From JACMLD01 sp039919885 (GTDB lineage Bacteria; Bacteroidota; Bacteroidia; Chitinophagales; Chitinophagaceae), in the NCBI GenBank assembly GCA_039919885.1, contig JBDSEV010000091.1, forward strand, positions 1 through 64,000: a DNA stretch of 64,000 nucleotides. Reading direction: 5' to 3'. The notes beneath the pieces are model-generated. The model worked only from the letters and a program-made list of their open reading frames with translations. It searched no databases and was not told where the DNA came from. Made by a program: the position numbers and the translations under genes. Below are positions 27,186 to 35,955 of the stretch, piece after piece (within the stretch, counting starts at the first letter, position 1; every line of letters begins with the position of its first letter).

Positions 27186-27731
27186 TCAGATAGTAACATG
27201 ATAAATTCTGGTTCCGGCGGCCAGCCCGGCTTTTTCACAACATACACCGGCCTTTCCGGTTTTAATACATTGCATGTCCGTCGCAGCGCTGAATTTTTTA
27301 AATGCATTCGGCGTCAGGAAATTTTTATCAACAATCGTCACCTTTTGCTCACCATTCAGCACCTGATCTTTGATGTTCAGAAAATGATATTGCCGTCCGG
27401 CAATTTCTACATGCTCATCATTCCGCACGTCAATATTATTGAAAACGCCGGTAATTGTAAATTTCGCAACAAAAAAGCCTGCATCTTCCACCGCCTTTTT
27501 AAGTTCGTCGATGTTGGCTTCCTGTCCTTGTTTGAAAACAATATTGAATGATGAATTTTTTATATCTGGTTGAACTGTTGCAACGAAAGGCAATTCCTTC
27601 AGCGCATTGTCAATTGCTTTGGAGCACATGGCGCACGTGAGTCCGCTGGCCTGTATGTTTGCTTTTGTAAATTGTGCATTGCTAGTGGCAGCGGTAATGA
27701 TTACCACCCAAAAAAATATTATTTTTTTCAT
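27186..27731 (-). CDS. Periplasmic heavy-metal-associated (HMA) domain protein
   Basis: The 181-residue protein carries a signal peptide (MKKIIFFWVVIITAATSNAQ) followed by one HMA fold: KANIQASGLTCAMCSKAIDNAL, with the metal-binding pair Cys33-x2-Cys36. Residues 75-181 form a second, unnamed part that contains three further Cys residues (DMQCIKTGKAGVCCEKAG). HMA domains bind Cu(I), Zn(II) or related ions. Because it is exported, it would trap metal in the periplasm rather than act as a cytosolic chaperone. It is the second gene of the directon that begins with the HYC_CC_PP protein. Confidence 0.88.
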   Translation of the reverse strand: MKKIIFFWVVIITAATSNAQFTKANIQASGLTCAMCSKAIDNALKELPFVATVQPDIKNSSFNIVFKQGQEANIDELKKAVEDAGFFVAKFTITGVFNNIDVRNDEHVEIAGRQYHFLNIKDQVLNGEQKVTIVDKNFLTPNAFKKFSAATDMQCIKTGKAGVCCEKAGLAAGTRIYHVTI

Positions 27732-27837
27732 TGTATTTATTTAAAAGGTTCAGTATGATAATAAAGGACAGTTGCTACGCGCGGGTAACAGCATAGAGAA
27801 TCAAGTCACCGTGTGACTCACATTCTTACTTACAATA

Positions 27838-28239
27838 TCATATTCTGAAAATACAATGAAAGAGAAAAATAGCGGGCTGATGAAGATCATCGTCGGGTGG
27901 AGAATTGTTGCAGACTGCACTGCTTTCATTTTGAAAAGTTGCGGGTGGCGCAATCAGGTTGCAGGGCTGCAGTGTAATAACGGGCGCTGTAAATTCGTAA
28001 TCGGCCGTCACCTGCTTATGAACATCCTGCAATTTCAGGAATTTTACCTCATCGTGACAGCACTTGGATTTACCGTTCTGCATGCCGCAGTTGCTACAGG
28101 TATGTCCTTCGGCCGATGCGTCCGCAAACTTAACGCTGGACCCCACCTGTTCGCCCATGCAATAATGTATCTGCAGCACCAGTCCGCTGGTGATGCCAAG
28201 ATACATGCAGGCGACAACGATGGCCAGAATCTTTTTCAT
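27838..28239 (-). CDS. HYC_CC_PP family protein
   Basis: The ATG at 28239 gives 133 residues. The name-giving pattern of this Bacteroidota family is visible in order: QIHYCMGEQVGS (HYC), GHTCSNCGM and SKCCHDEVKFLKL (CC), and the Pro-rich end NSPPDDD. The N-terminal MKKILAIVVACMYLGITSGLVL is a signal sequence or membrane anchor. The seven Cys and several His suggest soft-metal binding in the periplasm; the family's biochemical role is unproven. It heads a four-gene minus-strand group with the HMA, TlpA and beta-barrel genes, which supports a metal-linked role. Confidence 0.85.
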   Translation of the reverse strand: MKKILAIVVACMYLGITSGLVLQIHYCMGEQVGSSVKFADASAEGHTCSNCGMQNGKSKCCHDEVKFLKLQDVHKQVTADYEFTAPVITLQPCNLIAPPATFQNESSAVCNNSPPDDDLHQPAIFLFHCIFRI

Positions 28240-28307
28240 ACTTCCCGCAAAAGTAAAAACTAAAAACGACACCTGCAATAAGGGATTGTTAAAGCCTGTT
28301 TAACATT

Positions 28308-30323
28308 TTAGTTTACAAAACTCCAGAATATACCTACACGTATCTGCATGCCCGGGTAGGGATACCCGCTGATGGAAAGATTGTTATTGGTGAATCCAAA
28401 CCCGTCTTTGCTGCGCGCGGTATTAAGGTTTTCCACACGTATATAGGTGGTAAAACTTTTCACCCTGAAATGAAAGTAGGCATTTATAACAGGTACTTTG
28501 AGGCTAACCGTACCCGAATCCTGATAATAAAACTGGCCCAGCAGCGGCGAATAGCCGTCTGCTTTGTAGGGGGTATTGTATTTTATTTCCAGCCCGGTGG
28601 CCAGTTGCAGGTTTTTAAAACCGAGGCTGCCAATATACCCTATCCTGCTGCGGGTAAATACCAGTGGAACATTTACGGGGCCATCACCTGCCCGCTGCTG
28701 TACCGTCATCTCCAGTATCCACTGCAAATGTTTGCGCAGGCGAAATTCTTTCTCAGCACTTATCTGCAACAAAGTAAAAGCAGCGGCTGCTTGTTTTGCA
28801 TGATAATAATCACTGAAGTAACTGAAATTGGTAACAAGAAAATAACTGCCCGACAGCTTTAGTTTGCGTTGTGGCTGATCAATGGATGCAAAAATTCGGG
28901 TTGTGTTTTCTTTTTTGAAGCCGGGCTCCGTAGAAAAATTAAAACTGCTGGCATTGTTATAAATAAAGGAGGGTGTACGATTTACGTTTTGAAAACCCAG
29001 CTGCAAAAAACCGACTTGCCTGTTCACATATCGCCTGAGACTGCCAAAGGCGCCGTAATCACCTGCGTTGAGACCGGTGAGGTACAATTCTCCGTGTGCT
29101 TCTGCATCCCATTTCTGATTGCGGGTTTTGTTCCTGTACTCAGCGTGCAGCCAGGTATTGTGATAGGTTGCTGAAGCACCATCAAACTGCCCTTTCAGGT
29201 TTTGAAGGCTGGCACCGAGTTTAAAAAATTGCTGCGAATTTTTTGTATCGGGAAATTGGTAAAGGGAAAAATCATTGATTATTTCATTCCATTTATCCTG
29301 CAGCTGATAGGTAGCCGGCATGGAAAGAAAATTATAAAAAGGCCTGTAGAAATTGGTATCGTTGTATGCACCCACGGCGGCGTCGCTGAATTGATATGCA
29401 TAGCTGTTCACTTGTATACTGTGCTCCATTCTGAATTTCGGGTAGAATAAATGTATTGTCACCGAATCTGTTTGTATAGAATCTGTTTTGCCCAAATCAT
29501 ATTGCTGGCGCAGGAAAATATTGCTGAATTTATATTTTGTGCCCGTGTTCACGGTCGTGCTGAACGGGCTAACCGACACAGGATTCACAGAACCTAAAAA
29601 AACCGGGATTGTTTTCCTGTCTTTGTTGTCGGGCAAAATATCCAGGTCATTGTCGCTTCGCAACCCGCCGTTTTCAGCTGCCTGAATTTTATTGCTGATC
29701 ATAATAAAGAACAGGTGATAACGGCGGTTAGGGGACTGGTAATAAGAGCTGAGGCGAAGGCCAGATTGACTGGTATTTTGGTTTTTAAAGGTGCCGGGAG
29801 AATTCAGCAGCCGGTACTGGAAAGAAAAATTCCAATTCGGGTTAATATTTTGCGTGTGCAGTACACTTACCAGTTGTTCCTGTTTGCTGGCTATCATATA
29901 ACCCAGTTCCGTATAAGGGCGCGTAGTACTGAAGAAACGCGTGTCTTCCTGTTTAATCCTGTAGATATCATACGCATGAAATCCCGCATCCCAACCGGGT
30001 TTCATTAATGGCGAAAAAAGAAATGACCTGGCTGCACTGCCGGTATTACCGAGAAAAAGATAGTCAGCAGGGATAAGAAATTTTTTGCTGAAATCATTGA
30101 TCGAAGAATCAAATTTCAGGTAGCGGCTGCTGTCGAGGTATCTGAAATTAATAGTAATAGAATCTTCCAGTCCGGTGCGATGCCGGAGGCTATCTTTATT
30201 ACCGCCGCCGCCGGCGGAAGCGCTGCCCGGCCGCGGAATACGGTTCATTAAACTTTGCTGCGCTATACCGGTTGTGCCGGCAACGAACAGTATAAGAAAT
30301 AGTATGTAAAAATGTTTAATCAA
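28308..30323 (-). CDS. Putative porin (Porin_10, PF14121-like)
   Basis: The 671-residue protein has a signal peptide (MIKHFYILFLILFVAGTTGIAQQ) that supports the TTG at 30323 as start codon, since the next Met is residue 26, inside the mature protein. Family marks are DSITINFRYLDSSRYLKFDSSI near the N-terminus, the FLGNTGSAARSFLFSP block, AYDIYRIKQEDTRFFSTTRPYTELGYMIASKQEQ, and the C-terminal barrel end RVGIFWSFVN. This is the large Bacteroidota putative porin family; it should form an outer-membrane channel of unknown selectivity. The downstream HYC_CC_PP gene starts 68 bp later on the same strand. Confidence 0.9.
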   Translation of the reverse strand: MIKHFYILFLILFVAGTTGIAQQSLMNRIPRPGSASAGGGGNKDSLRHRTGLEDSITINFRYLDSSRYLKFDSSINDFSKKFLIPADYLFLGNTGSAARSFLFSPLMKPGWDAGFHAYDIYRIKQEDTRFFSTTRPYTELGYMIASKQEQLVSVLHTQNINPNWNFSFQYRLLNSPGTFKNQNTSQSGLRLSSYYQSPNRRYHLFFIMISNKIQAAENGGLRSDNDLDILPDNKDRKTIPVFLGSVNPVSVSPFSTTVNTGTKYKFSNIFLRQQYDLGKTDSIQTDSVTIHLFYPKFRMEHSIQVNSYAYQFSDAAVGAYNDTNFYRPFYNFLSMPATYQLQDKWNEIINDFSLYQFPDTKNSQQFFKLGASLQNLKGQFDGASATYHNTWLHAEYRNKTRNQKWDAEAHGELYLTGLNAGDYGAFGSLRRYVNRQVGFLQLGFQNVNRTPSFIYNNASSFNFSTEPGFKKENTTRIFASIDQPQRKLKLSGSYFLVTNFSYFSDYYHAKQAAAAFTLLQISAEKEFRLRKHLQWILEMTVQQRAGDGPVNVPLVFTRSRIGYIGSLGFKNLQLATGLEIKYNTPYKADGYSPLLGQFYYQDSGTVSLKVPVINAYFHFRVKSFTTYIRVENLNTARSKDGFGFTNNNLSISGYPYPGMQIRVGIFWSFVN

Positions 30324-30383
30324 AAGAATATACCGGCAAATTACTTATCAAAAACAATACTGCAATGTAGCAGAAAGTTAATC

Positions 30384-31205
30384 TTACAGGGCCATTACCA
30401 TTTCCTTAAAGATGGCGCTGAATTTTGGTTCTGCATCTTTTGCTGCCTGCAGTACTTCTTCATGGGTAATGGTGTTTTCTTCTTCCCGTATACCGATATC
30501 TGTTATAACACTCATGGCAAAAACGGGCAGGCCGGCGTGAACAGCCGTAATTACTTCCTGTACGGTACTCATGCCCACCGCATCGCCACCCATCAGGTGA
30601 ATTAGTCTATACTCAGCCCTTGTTTCAAACGTGGGACCCGTTACACCGCAGTACACGCCTTTCTTCACTACAATTTGCAGTTTTTTTGCGATGCTTTCCG
30701 CTTTGCTGATCAAGTCTTTTTTGTATGGTTCGCTCATGTCTGGAAATCGTGGACCCAGCGCTGTGTCGTTGTGCCCCAGCAACGGATTTACCGCAAACAA
30801 ACTGATATGATCTTCAATAATCATCAGGTCACCTACTTTAAAACCAGGGTTAACCCCACCGGCGGCATTGCTTATTAACAGATTTGTGATACCCAGTTCC
30901 TTCATTACCCGTATGGGATAAGCCACTTCCGCTGCGGAATAGCCTTCGTAATAATGAAAGCGACCGGCCATACAAACAACCTTTTTGTTGCCGAGTGTAC
31001 CAAAAATCAGTTTACCATGGTGTCCTTCTACGGTAGATACGGGAAAATGCGGAATAGCATCATAAGAAATTTCCTTTTCGATCTGTATCTCATGCACCAG
31101 GTTACCAAGCCCACTGCCCAGCACAATACCTGTTTGTGGTTTTTCCGGGTATAATTGCTGGATAAAAGCGGCGGTTTCTTTTATTTTTCCGGCTGTTACT
31201 GACAT
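30384..31205 (-). CDS. punA: Purine nucleoside phosphorylase (trimeric, PNP type I/MTAP family)
   Basis: The enzyme splits purine nucleosides with phosphate into base and ribose 1-phosphate for purine salvage. The ATG at 31205 (MSVTAGKIKETAAFIQQLYP) gives 273 residues, the usual length; the frame is open upstream, but that part overlaps promoter DNA. Motifs: GIVLGSGLGNLVH (phosphate loop), FPVSTVEGHHGKLIFG, GRFHYYEGYSAAE, LLISNAAGGVNPGFKVGDLM and AVGMSTVQEVITAVHAGLP. The closing Ile-rich SVITDIGIREEE segment holds the purine-contacting Asp or Asn position. It is divergent from the T9SS surface protein gene. Confidence 0.93.
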   Translation of the reverse strand: MSVTAGKIKETAAFIQQLYPEKPQTGIVLGSGLGNLVHEIQIEKEISYDAIPHFPVSTVEGHHGKLIFGTLGNKKVVCMAGRFHYYEGYSAAEVAYPIRVMKELGITNLLISNAAGGVNPGFKVGDLMIIEDHISLFAVNPLLGHNDTALGPRFPDMSEPYKKDLISKAESIAKKLQIVVKKGVYCGVTGPTFETRAEYRLIHLMGGDAVGMSTVQEVITAVHAGLPVFAMSVITDIGIREEENTITHEEVLQAAKDAEPKFSAIFKEMVMAL

Positions 31206-31224
31206 AGTTAAACGTTGTTGCCTG

Positions 31225-31232
31225 CAAATATA
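31225..31232 (-). promoter_or_regulatory. -7 element of the purine nucleoside phosphorylase promoter
   Basis: TATATTTG on the minus strand (31232 to 31225) fully matches TAnnTTTG. The upstream position holds TTTC in place of TTTG, 18 bp before it, so the -33 part is weak. The distance to the ATG at 31205 leaves a leader of about 12-14 nt. Confidence 0.5.
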
Positions 31233-31280
31233 GAGAAATGCATCACCCGCGAAAGTTTTAACTAAAGCGGCCCTGATTAG

Positions 31281-31311
31281 TTGCAAAAGGAATTGTTTAC
31301 CGGTATATTTG
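31281..31311 (+). promoter_or_regulatory. Promoter of the T9SS type B surface protein gene
   Basis: TTG at 31281-31283 and TATATTTG at 31304-31311 are separated by 20 bp, an ideal Bacteroidota promoter. The TTG that would open the longer reading frame is therefore better read as the -33 element than as a start codon. Transcription would begin about 10 bp before the TTG start at 31329. Confidence 0.65.
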
Positions 31312-31328
31312 GCCTTTACCATCCAACA

Positions 31329-33272
31329 TTGCAAAGCTGTAGAAAACATACCTGGTTTATCGTGATTGTGTTGTTGCTTACAAGAACAGCCGATGCACAA
31401 CTTTGTACCGGCAGCCTGGGCGATCCGGTGGTGAACATCGACTTTGGCAGCGGGAGTACGGTTACCGGCCCGCCACTCGGTTCGCTGGTAACCAACTACA
31501 ACTTTATTACACAACTATGCCCACCGGATGGATCTTACACCATCGTAAACAGCACCAGTGGCTGTTTTAACAGTACCTGGCATACCCTTGCTGCAGATCA
31601 TACACCCGGAGATATAAATGGCTATATGATGCTGATAAATGCCTCTTACAATCCTGGCGTATTTTACGCGGATACGGTTAGGAATTTATGTGGGGGCACC
31701 ACCTACGAATTTTCTGCCTGGCTTACCAGCGTACTCCGCTCTTCCTCCTGCATGCAAGCCGGCGGAACGCCCAATATTACTTTTAACATTGAGACCATTG
31801 CAGGAACAGTCATACAAACAATGAATACCGGCAATATTCCGAATACTGCATTTCCGCAATGGACCCAGTACGGCTTTTATTTTACGCTTCCGGCCAATTA
31901 CAGTGAATTAGTACTGCGGCTGGTAAACAATGCCCCCGGTGGTTGCGGCAACGACCTCGCGCTGGATGATATTACGTTCCGGCCCTGCGGACCGAAAGTA
32001 AATGCGGGATTTGCTAATGTAAACGCCGTTGATGACAGCGTATATTATTGCATATCCGACAACGAAAACATTACTGTAAATGGTAATATAGATGCCGGTT
32101 ATAATAATCCGTCTATTCAATGGCAGCAAAGTACCGACAGCGGTAAGACATGGCTGGATTTACCTGGCGCCAACGCACTTGCTTACAACAAAACTTATTC
32201 AGTGGCGGGCAAATACCAATACCGTATGTCAGTGGCCGAGGCAGGTAACATTGGCATACCACGGTGCCGGGTAGCCTCCAATATATTAACCGTTATTATT
32301 GATGGCATCCCCGTGCCGAAGGCTGGAAGCAATTCGCCCGCATGTTTCAATTCACCCCTCACACTCACAGCAAAAGACGGAGATTTTTACCAATGGACCG
32401 GTCCGAATGGATTTACAGCTGCTGTTGCTGCACCCGTTATTGCGAATGCAAGTTTTGCCATGGCTGGAAAATATTATGTACTTGTAACAACAAAAGGAGG
32501 TTGCAGTAAAACGGATTCTACCGCGGTAATTGTAAGTCCCATTCCCGTGGCAGACGCCGGAAGCGACACAAGCATATGCGAAGGAAAAAACACGATGCTG
32601 CAGGCAAGCGGTGGCGTAGCATATCGTTGGCAATATGCGGGCAGCCTTTCAGACACCACGGTCGCCAATCCAATTGCTGCGCCCCTTGTTACGACCACTT
32701 ATATTGTTTCAGCCATCAACGCCGCTTTTTGCCGCGCGCGCGACAGCGTTACCATCACCGTTTTAAAAAGCCCTGCTGCTGATGCTGGTGCCGATAAAAA
32801 AATAATTGAAGGCGAAACCGTACAGCTTTCCGGCATCGCCGGTGGGGATACCGTTTCTTATTTCTGGACACCTCCGCAGTTCATCATTAACAGTACTGGG
32901 CTTACGCCGGTTGTTCAACCGTTCGGTGATATTACTTATACGTTACATGTGATGGCGACCAACGGATGCGGCACGGCAACGGATGAGGTGTTTGTGCGCG
33001 TGCTTAAAAAAATAAAGATCCCAAATGCTTTTTCACCCAATGGCGATGGCATCAACGATGTATGGAATATTGAGGCGCTGGCCTCCTATCCTGAGTCAGA
33101 AACCAATGTTTTTAACCGTTATGGTCAGCTGGTATTTCATTCGCAGGGGTATGGCAAGCCATGGGATGGCCGGTTGAACAGTCGTCCTGTACCAGTGGGC
33201 ACCTATTATTACACCATTGACCGGAAAAATAATTTTGCCACCAGCAGTGGATGGGTAATGGTAATACGTTAA
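31329..33272 (+). CDS. Surface protein with T9SS type B (gliding-associated) sorting domain
   Basis: No ATG is present near the 5' end. The TTG at 31329 is chosen because it gives MQSCRKHTWFIVIVLLLTRTADAQ, a full signal peptide, just downstream of a strong promoter; the product is 647 residues. The mature protein starts with a jelly-roll-like region (about 25-215; LCTGSLGDPVVNIDFGSGS, ending LALDDITFRPCG), followed by three Ig/PKD-like repeats (YQWTGPNGFTA, YRWQYAGSLSDT, YFWTPPQFI). It closes with the type B sorting domain: IPNAFSPNGDGINDVWNIEA, NVFNRYGQLVFHS, GTYYYTIDRKN. It should be displayed on the cell surface through T9SS. Confidence 0.88.
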   Translation: MQSCRKHTWFIVIVLLLTRTADAQLCTGSLGDPVVNIDFGSGSTVTGPPLGSLVTNYNFITQLCPPDGSYTIVNSTSGCFNSTWHTLAADHTPGDINGYMMLINASYNPGVFYADTVRNLCGGTTYEFSAWLTSVLRSSSCMQAGGTPNITFNIETIAGTVIQTMNTGNIPNTAFPQWTQYGFYFTLPANYSELVLRLVNNAPGGCGNDLALDDITFRPCGPKVNAGFANVNAVDDSVYYCISDNENITVNGNIDAGYNNPSIQWQQSTDSGKTWLDLPGANALAYNKTYSVAGKYQYRMSVAEAGNIGIPRCRVASNILTVIIDGIPVPKAGSNSPACFNSPLTLTAKDGDFYQWTGPNGFTAAVAAPVIANASFAMAGKYYVLVTTKGGCSKTDSTAVIVSPIPVADAGSDTSICEGKNTMLQASGGVAYRWQYAGSLSDTTVANPIAAPLVTTTYIVSAINAAFCRARDSVTITVLKSPAADAGADKKIIEGETVQLSGIAGGDTVSYFWTPPQFIINSTGLTPVVQPFGDITYTLHVMATNGCGTATDEVFVRVLKKIKIPNAFSPNGDGINDVWNIEALASYPESETNVFNRYGQLVFHSQGYGKPWDGRLNSRPVPVGTYYYTIDRKNNFATSSGWVMVIR

Positions 33273-33438
33273 TTAAAGTAGTAGTAATAATGCGCACAGC
33301 CAGCTACAGCAATTGCATAACTTGTGTGCGTGATACAAACCCAGTTCTCTGGCATTAATCTTGAACCATACTCCCTTCACATAAAAAGAATCGTTTTTTT
33401 AACCCTTAGGTGCTATTTTGTCACTGAATATATTTTTA

Positions 33439-35844
33439 ATGAGAGAATCAAGTTTGTTTTTTAACGCTGAAGATGAGATGGATTTCATGCCTATTATACC
33501 CCTGAATGAAAACGACAGCGAAGATGGCCAGGACATAGTGATACCAACAGAATTACCGCTTTTGCCACTTAGGAATACCGTGTTGTTTCCGGGTGTGGTG
33601 TTGCCCATCACTGTAGGAAGGGACAAGAGCATAAAAGCAGTAAACGAGGCATACAAGGCTGACAAATTGGTAGGCGTTATAGCGCAAAAAGACAGTACCA
33701 TTGAAGATCCGTCCGTTACTGATCTCGAAGACATTGGTACGGTTGCTAAAATTGTTAAACTCATCAAAATGCCCGACGGCGGCACCACGGTTATCATCCA
33801 GGGAAAACGCCGGTTTAAAGTAGATGCGATCACGCTGGAAGATCCTTTCTTCAAAGCTAAGATCGTCCTGCTTACAGAGGAGGAGGCACCCAAAGACCAG
33901 GACTTTGAAGCCTATGTTTCCAATATAAAAGAACTGGCGGCTCAGATCATCCAACTCTCACCCAATATACCTTCCGAGGCTTCCATTATCTTAAAGAATA
34001 TTGAGAATCCTGCATTCCTGATTCATTTTGTGAGCAGTAACCTGAATACTGGTCTTGCAGAAAAACAACAGATTCTGGAAATTAACCATATTAAAAGCCG
34101 TGCAGATATCCTGATGCAGTTGTTGCAACGCGAACTCCAGTTTGCAGAATTAAAAAACAAGGTTACTAATAAAACCAGGACGGAACTGGACAAACAGCAA
34201 CGGGAATATTTTCTGCAACAGCAGATGAAAAGCATCAAGGATGAATTGGGGGGCGATAGCAATGACCGGGAATTAAAGGAGATGCAGAAAAAAGCCGAAA
34301 ATAAAAAATGGCCAAAAGCTGCAAAAGAAATGTTCCAGAAAGGAATTGAAAAACTGGAAAGGATGCATCCAAGCACGCCGGATTATTCAGTGGTGTACAA
34401 CCACATTGATCTGCTGCTGGAATTACCCTGGGAAGATTACACACCGGATCTTTATGATCTCAAGAAAGCTAAAAAAGTACTGGATCATGATCATTATGGG
34501 ATGGATAAAATAAAAGAAAGGATTTTAGAATACCTGGCTGTGCTGAAACTCAAAGGTGATATGAAAAGTCCTATCCTTTGTTTTGTTGGCCCTCCAGGAA
34601 TTGGTAAAACCTCATTGGGACGAAGTATTGCCAATGCCATTGGAAGAAAATATGTGCGGCTTAGTTTGGGCGGATTGCATGATGAAAGTGAAGTACGCGG
34701 CCATCGTAAAACCTATATTGGCGCAATGCCCGGGCGCATTGTGCAGTCGATCAGAAAAATAAAATCGAGCAACCCTGTAATGATTCTCGATGAAATTGAC
34801 AAGGTAGGTAATGACCACAGGGGCGACCCTTCTTCTGCGCTGCTTGAAGTGCTGGATCCAGAACAGAATCATACCTTTTACGACAATTACCTGGAACTTG
34901 AATACGACCTGAGCAAAGTATTATTTATTGCCACTGCAAATAACGTCGCGAATATTCAGCCGGCGTTGCGCGACCGTCTTGAGATAATAGATTTAAGCGG
35001 TTATGCAGTAGAGGAAAAAGTAGAGATCGCCAAAAGGCACCTGGTACCCCGCCAGAAAGATTTGCACGGACTCGCCAAAATGAATTTTAAGATAAGCGAC
35101 AAGGTGCTCGAAAAAATCATTGAAGACTACACAAGGGAGAGCGGTGTACGTGAACTGGACAGGCAACTGGCTTCCATGATGCGGAACCAGGCAAAAGAAT
35201 ATGCCATCAAGGGCAAACTAAAACCAACGCTTGCCAATGGTGATGTTGAACGGATATTGGGCCGGCCACGGTACAGCAATGAATTGTATAAAACCGCTAA
35301 CATGGCAGGTGTTGCTGTGGGGCTTGCCTGGACTTATGTAGGTGGCGATATTCTTTTTATAGAAACCAGTTTGAGCGAAGGGAAGGGCGATGTAAAGCTG
35401 ACCGGTAATCTCGGCAACGTAATGAAAGAAAGCGCTTCCACGGCCCTCACTTATTTGCAGGCCAATGCCAAAAAACTGAACATTGACCCGCAGTTATTTA
35501 TGAAGAACAATATTCATATTCACGTTCCGGAAGGCGCCGTACCAAAGGATGGCCCTAGTGCGGGCGTAACAATGATGACCGCAGTTGCCTCAGCGCTTAC
35601 GGGCAAAAAAGTAAAACCTTATCTTGCCATGACCGGTGAGATTACACTGCGCGGGCAAGTGTTGCCCGTTGGCGGTATCAAAGAAAAAGTGCTTGCGGCA
35701 AAGCGTGCGGGCCTGAAAGAAATCATCCTCTGCTGGCAAAATGAAAAAGATGTACAGGAAATAGAAGCTGCATTTATAAAAGGGGTAAAATTCCACTATG
35801 TAAAGACAATGCAGCAAGTGCTGGACATGGCACTGGTCAATTAA
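33439..35844 (+). CDS. lon: Lon endopeptidase
   Basis: This is the ATP-dependent serine protease Lon, which degrades misfolded and regulatory proteins in the cytosol. The start is the ATG at 33439 (MRESSLFFNAEDEMDF); an in-frame TTG at 33418 would add seven residues. The 801-residue protein has the N-terminal LON domain (LPLLPLRNTVLFPGVVLP), a coiled linker, AAA+ Walker A GPPGIGKTSLG (from residue 384), Walker B PVMILDEIDKVG, and the C-terminal protease domain with nucleophile Ser707 in PKDGPSAGVTMM and catalytic Lys750 in GGIKEKVLAAKRAG. Length and layout are normal. The gene appears monocistronic. Confidence 0.97.
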   Translation: MRESSLFFNAEDEMDFMPIIPLNENDSEDGQDIVIPTELPLLPLRNTVLFPGVVLPITVGRDKSIKAVNEAYKADKLVGVIAQKDSTIEDPSVTDLEDIGTVAKIVKLIKMPDGGTTVIIQGKRRFKVDAITLEDPFFKAKIVLLTEEEAPKDQDFEAYVSNIKELAAQIIQLSPNIPSEASIILKNIENPAFLIHFVSSNLNTGLAEKQQILEINHIKSRADILMQLLQRELQFAELKNKVTNKTRTELDKQQREYFLQQQMKSIKDELGGDSNDRELKEMQKKAENKKWPKAAKEMFQKGIEKLERMHPSTPDYSVVYNHIDLLLELPWEDYTPDLYDLKKAKKVLDHDHYGMDKIKERILEYLAVLKLKGDMKSPILCFVGPPGIGKTSLGRSIANAIGRKYVRLSLGGLHDESEVRGHRKTYIGAMPGRIVQSIRKIKSSNPVMILDEIDKVGNDHRGDPSSALLEVLDPEQNHTFYDNYLELEYDLSKVLFIATANNVANIQPALRDRLEIIDLSGYAVEEKVEIAKRHLVPRQKDLHGLAKMNFKISDKVLEKIIEDYTRESGVRELDRQLASMMRNQAKEYAIKGKLKPTLANGDVERILGRPRYSNELYKTANMAGVAVGLAWTYVGGDILFIETSLSEGKGDVKLTGNLGNVMKESASTALTYLQANAKKLNIDPQLFMKNNIHIHVPEGAVPKDGPSAGVTMMTAVASALTGKKVKPYLAMTGEITLRGQVLPVGGIKEKVLAAKRAGLKEIILCWQNEKDVQEIEAAFIKGVKFHYVKTMQQVLDMALVN

Positions 35845-35955
35845 TTTTAGTGCAAGGCATGACTGGTTCAATGAGCTTCGTGACCAGGTTATTGTATGAT
35901 GTTGCAGAAAAAAAAAGTTGGGGTGGCGTCATACTTTTGACCTGGTAAAAGGATT

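Noticed and set aside
33399..33893. 164-codon minus-strand ORF
   Set aside because: It lies antisense to the N-terminal part of lon and shows no family pattern.
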